The notes under the pieces are model-generated. The model ran no database searches. It was not told the origin of the DNA and saw nothing but the letters and a program-made list of their open reading frames with translations. A stretch of 64,000 nt of DNA. Source: Bradyrhizobium vignae (GTDB lineage Bacteria > Pseudomonadota > Alphaproteobacteria > Rhizobiales > Xanthobacteraceae). Location: positions 1-64,000 of the forward strand of contig NZ_RDQF01000036.1 in assembly GCF_004114425.1 (NCBI RefSeq). Reading direction: 5' to 3'. Position 1 is the first letter of the stretch. Each line of letters opens with the position of its first letter. Positions 57,962 to 64,000 of this stretch are shown piece by piece. Made by a program: the position numbers and the translations under genes.

Positions 57962-59679
57962 GTGTGCCGAGCATGAACGACAGCTTGGAGGTGGAAGTCC
58001 TCTATCCAGCCTGATGGCGGCGACGGATTGGCGAAGCGCGAGGGCGCTGCCGCGAGGTGGGGTCTGAAGGAAGCGTGGAGCAAAACCGCGGCTCCATGGA
58101 CAAGAACCGGATAACGAGGCCTACCCCGTCGGACGAGCGAGCAAGGGATCGCGAAGTCCACAGTCATCAAGTGCCGGGGTGGTAAATCCGGCGAACGCGC
58201 TGTGAAGGCGATCGGTCTTACCTCGGGAGGTCTGCGCTGTGTCTCGGCAACGAGACTGAGATCTCCGCAAGGCGATCTGACCTCAGCGTAGAAGTCAGCG
58301 GAGGGCATAGTAGGCGGCGGCGCGCTGCCGAAGGCCCGAACGCTGGAAGTGGTCATTAGAGCGGTGATCTCGCGCGCAACATGCGGCAGAAAGACCAGAT
58401 CGACCTGAACTTGGGAGCGGAGCGAAGGATGAAGCCCTGAATGCCGCCACCCAGGAGACCGAAGCGCGTGCGGCGAAAGCTAGCCTCGAACCCCCGGCGG
58501 TCGCAAGGCCGGTCGTTGGAAGCAGTGATCGAGCGTGAGAACCTGAAGCAAGCATTGGCGCAAGTGAAGCGCAACAAGGGCGCGGCCGGCATCGATGGCA
58601 TGACCGTCGACAACCTGTCGGCCCATCCGAAGGAGCACTGGCCTGCGATCCTGGCTCAGCTGCTTGACGGCACCTACGAACCGCAGCCGGTGCGGCGGGT
58701 GGAGATACCGAAGGCGTCGGGTGGCACTCGTGCGCTCGGCCTGCCGACGGTGCTCGACCGCTTCATCCAGCAGGCGGTGATGCAGGTGCTGCAGGCGGAA
58801 TTGGGACGGAATGTTCTCCAAGAGCGGGTTGCTGACAAGCGCATTCTGAAGCTCATCCGCAGCTTTCTAAACGCGGGTGTGATGGAAGGCGGCCTTGTCA
58901 GCCCGACGGAGGAAGACACGCCGCAAGGTGGCCCGCTCTCGCCGCTGTTGTCGAACCTGATGTTGGACGTGCTGGACAGGGAGCTGGAGAAGCGCGGCCA
59001 CCGCTTCGTGCGCTATGCCGATGACTGCAACATCTATGTGCGCAAAGGCCGGCGAGAGGGTGATGGCCGGCATCGAGAAGTTCCTCGGAAAGCGCCTCAA
59101 GCTGAAGGTCAACAAGGCGAAGAGCGCGGTCGCCAAACCGCGCATCCGCAAGTTCTTGGGCTTCAGCTTTACGGGCGAGAAAGAGCCACGACGGCGCATC
59201 GCGCCGCAGGCCCTCGCTCGCTTCAAAGCCAACGTTCGGGTACTGACGCGGCGCACGGACGGCAAGAGCCTCGCCCAGATCATCAAGGAGCTGTCCATCT
59301 ACTTGATCGGCTGGCGCGGATACTTCGGCCTCTGCCAGACCCCGTCGGTGCTGCGCACATTTGACGAATGGATCACGCGGCGGTTGCTCGCCATCGACCT
59401 GGAAGCAATGGAAGCACGGACGGGCTCGTTTTGCCGAGCTGCGGCGCTGCGGCGTCGGCCGGGACTTGGCGGCACAAACCGCTGGCAGCCCACATGGCCC
59501 CTGGCGGCTCGCGAACAGCCCGCGCTTACCGAGGCTTTGCCAAACGGCTTCTTCGGTTCACTCGGCTTGGCTTCCGTCGTGGCCCAGCCGCCCGCATAAT
59601 CCAGCGAACGGCCGGATACGGACCCGTATGTCCGGTGGTGTGGGAGGGGTCGAGCCGCGAGGCTCGCCCCTATCCTGAT
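57962..59679 (+). mobile_element. Degenerate group II intron
   Basis: The 5' end is GTGTGCCGAGCATGAACGAC, a typical GTGYG intron start. About 480 bases of structured intron RNA follow, with TCATCAAGTGCCGGGGTGGT-type domains, then the maturase frame. The 3' end has a domain-V-like hairpin (GGATACGGACCCGTATGTCC plus GGTGGTGTGGGAGG, ~59613-59648) and a domain-VI hairpin ending CCTATCCTGAT. The element sits in the gap between the convergent decarboxylase and flbT genes. Exact ends are estimated to a few bases. Confidence 0.75.
58441..59599 (+). pseudogene. Group II intron reverse transcriptase/maturase, broken
   Basis: The N-terminal part is normal (KRNKGAAGIDGMTVDNLSAH; RRVEIPKASGGTRALGLPTV). 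Near 58800-58830 the frame jumps from VLQAELGRN straight to VLQERVADKRILKLI: about 55-60 residues that should hold SYGFRPGRSAH and the first catalytic aspartate are missing. PQGGPLSPLLSN and the RYADDCN active-site motif remain. A frameshift near 59050 moves to AGERVMAGIEKFLGKRLKLK, and further shifts occur near 59390 and 59520, after which ALTEALPNGFFGSLG completes the normal C-terminus. It cannot encode a functional enzyme as read. Confidence 0.85.
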
Positions 59680-59695
59680 TCGGATGTGTGAAGCT

Positions 59696-60136
59696 TCAGG
59701 CGGCCGAGCTGACGTCGTCGCTCGTGACCTCACTCCTCGGATGCGTGGCTTCGTACTGCTCCCGCAGCTTCTCTTCATAGGCGATCAGCTTGCGGGCCTC
59801 CTTGAGGGCGCGGTAGAGGTCGCCGTTCATGATGTTGTTGTTGATGCTCTCGATGATCGGCCAGGAGCTCGGCACCGCGGTGACGATGTCGCGGACCAGA
59901 TTGAAATAAGTGCCGTGCTGTGTCTGCGGATCCGGCGAGATGTACATGAGCTGAACCGCCAGATAGACCAGCTTAGCGGGCGTGTCGGCGGTCTCCGGCG
60001 TGAGGATATCGCGCTCGCGCAGGATCGGAACGTTCTCGCCGTCAATCAGAAGGCGGGCGCGCTGGTCGGTGTTGGTGATAACGCAGTTGCCTACGATGAT
60101 GCGTTCGTGTGGTTTGAGCTCGACCTTGAGAGCCAT
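59696..60136 (-). CDS. flbT: Flagellin post-transcriptional regulator FlbT
   Basis: A 146-residue protein of normal FlbT length. It begins MALKVELKPHERIIVGNCVI, with LLIDGENVPILRERDILTPE, then TAVPSSWPIIESINNNIMNG and DLYRALKEARKLIAYEEKLR. FlbT acts on the flagellin mRNA leader to control translation and stability in alphaproteobacteria. It is divergent from the flagellin gene across 323 bases. The usual neighbour flaF is not beside it. Just upstream of the ATG (60149-60163) is a near-CtrA box, TTAA-N7-GTAA. Confidence 0.92.
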   Translation of the reverse strand: MALKVELKPHERIIVGNCVITNTDQRARLLIDGENVPILRERDILTPETADTPAKLVYLAVQLMYISPDPQTQHGTYFNLVRDIVTAVPSSWPIIESINNNIMNGDLYRALKEARKLIAYEEKLREQYEATHPRSEVTSDDVSSAA

Positions 60137-60459
60137 GCCTGTTCTCCATTAACCCGCTTGTAACGAGCGGCGCGCGCTCCCCGGAACAACGGCTGCCAGC
60201 CCTGATTTGGGTCCGATCCTTGCTGAACGTGGTTAACGGGCCGTAAACATTCTCGCGGCGGCCGAAAAGCAGAACGTTGTCAACGCCTTGTCGTTCTGCA
60301 AAGGAGCTGGGCGGAACTTTGCCAAGAGCCGTTTCGTGTTCGACGCGGAGAAACCGGCGGTTTCATTTCACGGATTGTTAGAGGCTCGGAGGCACCGTCC
60401 GCCGGCCGTTTGATCAATGTCGGTCAAACAGGACGCGTAGCTACCAGAAAGGTAACAGT
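60137..60459. promoter_or_regulatory. flbT-fliC divergent control region and flagellin leader
   Basis: A 323-base region without a gene. It has TTAA-N7-GTAA (60149-60163) by flbT, TTAA-N7-TAAA (60233-60247), and a sigma-54-like element TGGGCGGAACTTTGCC (60308-60323). If that is the promoter, the flagellin mRNA has a ~125-base leader, which would be the expected target of FlbT. Confidence 0.5.
60308..60323 (+). promoter_or_regulatory. Candidate sigma-54 promoter of the first flagellin gene
   Basis: TGG at -24 and TTGC at -12 with correct spacing and a G at consensus position 7; three consensus positions between are unmatched. It is weaker than the flgE promoter. Confidence 0.5.
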
Positions 60460-62730
60460 ATGTCCGGTATCGTCCTCTCCGCCTCGGTTCGCCAGAACCT
60501 GCTGTCTCTCCAGTCCACCGCCGACCTCCTTGCCACCACCCAGTCGCGTCTGTCGACCGGCAAGAAAGTGAACTCGGCGCTGGATAACCCCACCAACTTC
60601 TTCACCGCACAATCGCTCGACAACCGCGCCAGCGACATCAACAACCTGCTCGATGGCATCGCTAACGGCGTGCAGGTGCTCCAGGCCGCCAACACCGGCA
60701 TCACCTCGCTGCAGAAGCTGCTGGACTCCGCCAAGTCGATCGCCAACCAGGCGCTGCAGACCACGGTCGGCTACTCCACGAAGTCGAACGTCTCGACCAC
60801 GATCGCCGGCGCGACGGCTTCCGACCTGCGCGGCACCACCACCTACACCAGCGCCAGCGCGCTCTCCAACGTGCTGTTCTCCGGTGCGGCGGGCGGCGTC
60901 ACGGCGGCAACCAGTTCGACCACGCTCGGCGGCACCATCGGCACGGTGACCGGAACTGCAGTGAACGACAACCAGGGCACGCCTGCCGCCATCACGGCTT
61001 CGACCAAGCTCTATGACACCGGCGCGACCGGCGGTCTCAGCACGGCGGCTGCCACGCAGTTCACGGACGGCAGCAGCTTCACGGTCAACGGTCACACGAT
61101 CACCTTCAAGGCTGGCGCTGCGCCGGCGGCGAGCGCAGCTCCGGCCGGTTACGGCATCAGCGGCAACATCGCTGCTGACGGCAATGGCAACTCGATCATC
61201 TATCTGGGTGCCTCCGCAACCAGCTCGACTGCCACGGTCGGTGACGTCCTCAGTGCGATCGATCTTGCCAGCGGCGTGAAGAATGCCGTGGTCTCGGCCG
61301 GTGCCGCGACCATCACCACCAACACGAGCCAGACCGCTTCGTCGATCACGGGCGGCAAGATCACCCTCGAGACTTCGACGGGTGCCGACCTCAGCGTCGT
61401 CGGCAAGGCCGATCTGCTCGGCGCCCTTGGCCTCACTTCGGCAACGGGCTCCGGCAATGCGACCGTTTCCGCGAGCCGTGTCACCGCTTCGGGCAGCCTC
61501 GGCTCCCTGATCGCCGATGGCTCGACCCTCAACGTCAATGGCAAGACCATCACATTCAAGAACGGCGGCACGCCCGCTGCAGCGAACGTCCCGAGCGGCT
61601 CGGGCGTCACCGGCAACGTCGTCACTGACGGCAACGGCAACTCGACCGTGTATCTCAACAAGGGCACCGTCGGCGACGTTTTGAACGCGATCGATCTTGC
61701 CACCGGCGTGCAGACCGCCTCGATCTCTTCGGGCGCGGCCACCCTCAGCACGGCGACGGGGCAGACCGCGTCCTCGATCGTCGCGGGCGCGCTGAAGATC
61801 TCGACCGGCGCCAACTCGGACCTGTCGATCACCGGCTCCGGCAATGCGCTGTCCTCGCTCGGCCTGACCGGCTCGACCGGCACCGGCACCGCCTTCACGG
61901 CGAGCCGTACGGCCGCGTCGGGTGGCATCTCCGGCAAGACCTTGACCTTCACCTCCTTCAACGGCGGCACGGCGGTCAACGTCACGTTCGGCGACGGCAC
62001 CGGCGGCACTGTCAAGACGCTCGATCAGCTCAACACCGCGCTTCAGGCAAACAACCTGACCGCGACGATCGATGCCAACGGCCTGCTCACGGTTTCGTCC
62101 ACCAACGATTATGCCTCTTCGACGATCGGTTCGGCGACCGCCGGCGGCACGATCGGAGGCACGATCACCACGGCCCTGAGCTGGTCGAACGCGACCGCGC
62201 CCGTTGCTGATGCTGTTGCCCAGGCGACTCGTTCGAACCTGGTCAACCAGTACAACAACATCATGACGCAGATCGATACGACCTCGCTGGACGCCTCGTT
62301 CAACGGCGTCAACCTGCTCAACGGCGACCAGCTCAAGCTGGTGTTCGACGAGACCGGCAAGTCGAGCCTGAACATCACCGGCGTGACCTTCAACTCGAAG
62401 GGTCTCGGTCTCGCCGCACTGGCGCAGGGCACCGACTTCATCGACAACGCAGCAACCAACAAGGTGCTGGCCAAGCTGAACACCGCGTCGAGCACGCTGC
62501 GTTCGGAAGCCTCCACGCTGGGTTCGAACCTCTCGGTGGTGCAGGTTCGTCAGGACTTCAACAAGAACCTGATCAACGTGCTGCAGACCGGCTCGTCCAA
62601 CCTAACCCTGGCCGACACCAACGAGGAAGCGGCGAACAGCCAGGCGCTGTCGACCCGCCAGTCAATCGCCGTCTCCGCGCTCTCGCTGGCCAACCAGTCG
62701 CAGCAGAGCGTGCTCCAGCTGCTCCGCTAA
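60460..62730 (+). CDS. fliC: Flagellin, large form
   Basis: A 756-residue flagellin, the filament subunit. Standard D0/D1 ends are SASVRQNLLSLQSTADLLAT with TQSRLSTGKKVNSALDNPTN at the N-terminus, and LSVVQVRQDFNKNLINVLQT with STRQSIAVSALSLANQSQQS at the C-terminus. The ~480-residue middle is built of repeated beta modules: ~201-329 (SFTVNGHTITF), ~349-470 (TLNVNGKTITF) and a third more distant one ~488-560. No cysteine is seen. The size (~75 kDa) matches the thick subpolar flagellins of Bradyrhizobium rather than the small lateral ones. The ATG has GAAAGGTAACAGT before it, and a terminator follows. Confidence 0.95.
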   Translation: MSGIVLSASVRQNLLSLQSTADLLATTQSRLSTGKKVNSALDNPTNFFTAQSLDNRASDINNLLDGIANGVQVLQAANTGITSLQKLLDSAKSIANQALQTTVGYSTKSNVSTTIAGATASDLRGTTTYTSASALSNVLFSGAAGGVTAATSSTTLGGTIGTVTGTAVNDNQGTPAAITASTKLYDTGATGGLSTAAATQFTDGSSFTVNGHTITFKAGAAPAASAAPAGYGISGNIAADGNGNSIIYLGASATSSTATVGDVLSAIDLASGVKNAVVSAGAATITTNTSQTASSITGGKITLETSTGADLSVVGKADLLGALGLTSATGSGNATVSASRVTASGSLGSLIADGSTLNVNGKTITFKNGGTPAAANVPSGSGVTGNVVTDGNGNSTVYLNKGTVGDVLNAIDLATGVQTASISSGAATLSTATGQTASSIVAGALKISTGANSDLSITGSGNALSSLGLTGSTGTGTAFTASRTAASGGISGKTLTFTSFNGGTAVNVTFGDGTGGTVKTLDQLNTALQANNLTATIDANGLLTVSSTNDYASSTIGSATAGGTIGGTITTALSWSNATAPVADAVAQATRSNLVNQYNNIMTQIDTTSLDASFNGVNLLNGDQLKLVFDETGKSSLNITGVTFNSKGLGLAALAQGTDFIDNAATNKVLAKLNTASSTLRSEASTLGSNLSVVQVRQDFNKNLINVLQTGSSNLTLADTNEEAANSQALSTRQSIAVSALSLANQSQQSVLQLLR

Positions 62731-62759
62731 TAGCGGCTGACATCGCAAAGGAAATGCAG

Positions 62760-62788
62760 CGGCGGGGTTTCAGCCCCGCCGTTTTTCT
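62760..62788 (+). terminator. Terminator after the first flagellin gene
   Basis: An 8-base stem (62760-62767 with 62774-62781), 6-base loop, followed by TTTTTCTTTT: a strong intrinsic terminator 30 bases past the stop. It implies that the second flagellin gene has its own promoter. Confidence 0.85.
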
Positions 62789-63050
62789 TTTGTGGCGGTC
62801 ATCGAGAGGCGAAAGCCGGCACCGAAAGGTAACTCTTGGTTATGGTTAACGAAGAGCAAACGCCAAAAAAGCTGTGAAATTACAGGCGGATCATTATTCT
62901 GTTTGAAGGCTTCGGCCCCTCTTATGGTGAACCGCCACTTACGGTTCGCGAGCGAGTTTCACCCTTTGTTAGCCATGTCCGCGCAGGCTCTGCGCGTCAC
63001 TCGATCCGAAGCGATCGAACGAAGACGCGTAAACCAGAAGGGTAAGAGTC

Positions 63051-64000
63051 ATGTCCGGTATCGTTCTCTCTGCGTCGGTTCGTCAGAACCTGTTGTCTCT
63101 CCAGTCCACCGCCGACCTCCTCGCCACCACCCAGTCGCGTCTGTCGACCGGCAAGAAGGTGAACACGGCGCTGGATAATCCCACCAACTTCTTCACGGCA
63201 CAATCGCTCGACAACCGCGCCAGCGACATCAACAACCTGCTCGATGGCATCGCTAACGGCGTGCAGGTGCTCCAGGCCGCCAATACCGGCATCACCTCGC
63301 TGTCGAAGCTACTGGACTCCGCGAAGTCGATCGCCAACCAGGCGCTGCAGACCACGGTCGGCTACTCCACCAAGTCGAACGTCTCGACCACGATCGCCGG
63401 CGCGACGGCTTCCGACCTGCGCGGCACCACCACCTACACCAGCGCCAGCGCGCTCTCCAACGTGCTGTTCTCCGGTGCGGCGGGCGGCGTCACGGCGGCA
63501 ACCAGTTCGACCACGCTCGGCGGCACCATCGGCACGGTGACCGGAACTGCAGTAAACGACAACCAAGGCACGCCTGCCGCCATCACGGCTTCGACCAAGC
63601 TCTATGACACCGGCGCGACCGGCGGTCTCAGCACGGCGGCGGCGACCCAGTTCACGGACGGCAGCAGCTTCACCGTCAATGGCCACACGGTGACGTTCAA
63701 GGCGGGCGCGGTACCGACCACTGCTCCGGCCGGTTATGGCACAAGCGGCAACATCGCGACTGACGGCAATGGCAACTCGATCATCTATCTGGGCGCCTCC
63801 GCAACCAGCTCGACCGCCACGGTGGGCGACGTCCTGACCGCAATCGACCTCGCCGGCGGCGTGAAGAATGCCGTGGTATCGGCCGGCGCCGCGACCATCA
63901 CCACCAATACGAGCCAGACCGCTTCATCGATCACGGGCGGCAAGATCACCCTGGAAACCTCCACGGGTGCCGACCTCAGCGTCATCGGCAAGGCCGATCT
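63051..64000 (+). CDS. fliC: Second flagellin gene, cut by the window end
   Basis: The ATG at 63051 (ribosome site AGAAGGGTAAGAG) opens a frame that continues to the window edge, so at least 316 residues are present. The N-terminal region is nearly identical to the first flagellin, differing for example by NTAL instead of NSAL and SKLL instead of QKLL. The DNA stays almost identical to about base 615 of the gene and then diverges within the first inserted module (TVNGHTVTFKAGAVPTTAPA). It is a tandem paralogue; the 320-base spacer holds the terminator and presumably a promoter that I cannot pick out. Confidence 0.93.
   Translation, partial: MSGIVLSASVRQNLLSLQSTADLLATTQSRLSTGKKVNTALDNPTNFFTAQSLDNRASDINNLLDGIANGVQVLQAANTGITSLSKLLDSAKSIANQALQTTVGYSTKSNVSTTIAGATASDLRGTTTYTSASALSNVLFSGAAGGVTAATSSTTLGGTIGTVTGTAVNDNQGTPAAITASTKLYDTGATGGLSTAAATQFTDGSSFTVNGHTVTFKAGAVPTTAPAGYGTSGNIATDGNGNSIIYLGASATSSTATVGDVLTAIDLAGGVKNAVVSAGAATITTNTSQTASSITGGKITLETSTGADLSVIGKAD

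Noticed and set aside
56338..58356. A 672-codon minus-strand open frame opposite the decarboxylase and into the intron
   Set aside because: No motif; it crosses from a real gene into intron RNA, which a true gene would not be expected to do.
58441..59599. Reverse transcriptase as a retron or diversity-generating element
   Set aside because: The maturase-type motifs, upstream intron RNA and domain V/VI hairpins identify a group II intron, and there is no variable repeat/template pair nearby.
62843..62858. TGG-N10-GC spacing upstream of the second flagellin as a sigma-54 promoter
   Set aside because: Only the GG and GC match; the TT at -14/-13 and the rest of the consensus are absent.

Overview
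The window looks like a chromosomal segment of a Bradyrhizobium-type alphaproteobacterium. The support is uniformly high GC coding DNA, an MctP/DUF3311 transporter with an adjacent sensor-regulator pair, a FlbT-controlled flagellar cluster with very large flagellins, TTAA-N7-TTAA (CtrA-type) boxes, an EcfG-type stress promoter, and several families of short intergenic palindromes typical of this group. Species assignment is inference from gene content; no search was run.

Layout. 0.2-8.7 kb: an Ala/Glu-rich hypothetical protein, an HcaT-like MFS permease converging on a dipeptide/N-acylamino-acid epimerase (DgcA-like), an Mla-type phospholipid ABC system (STAS-MlaE, MlaF, MlaD), then DUF3311-MctP. 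8.8-13.0 kb: a hybrid histidine kinase with a built-in SSS transporter domain and a LuxR-type response regulator, the MctS/MctR position. 13.1-19.6 kb: a 1924-residue membrane-anchored coiled-coil protein with 22- and 44-residue repeats that I read as the growth-pole-ring protein GPR/RgsE, divergent from an Hpt protein across a CtrA box. 19.8-23.2 kb: a 2Fe-2S ferredoxin, a thioesterase, a thioredoxin-reductase-like ferredoxin-NADP reductase and two secreted hypotheticals. A 3' remnant of a tRNA-His lies at 23.29-23.35 kb.

23.3-31.3 kb is a same-strand set for D-glucarate/galactarate use: permease, LysR regulator, KdgD, GudD, ketoglutarate-semialdehyde dehydrogenase and GarD, which together lead from aldarate to 2-oxoglutarate. 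31.6-42.6 kb holds an SGNH hydrolase, an LPG-synthase-like membrane protein, a DUF892 stress protein behind an EcfG promoter, an MFS pump, an MHYT-PAS-GGDEF-EAL protein, two small membrane proteins, a MocR regulator and a DUF1127 protein. 42.9-44.6 kb is decayed mobile DNA with a frameshifted IS110 transposase. 44.6-48.0 kb: a universal stress protein, SixA, an FAD oxidoreductase and an exported MsrB.

48.1-64.0 kb is flagellar. A sigma-54 promoter precedes flgE-flgK-flgL; then comes a CtrA box and a three-gene cassette (GT-A-like transferase, ATP-grasp ligase, PLP decarboxylase); then a broken group II intron, flbT on the opposite strand, and two tandem large flagellin genes, the second cut by the window end. 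The cassette is the best candidate for an undescribed system: its position suggests a flagellum-linked modification or small-molecule pathway, but its substrate cannot be read from the sequence.
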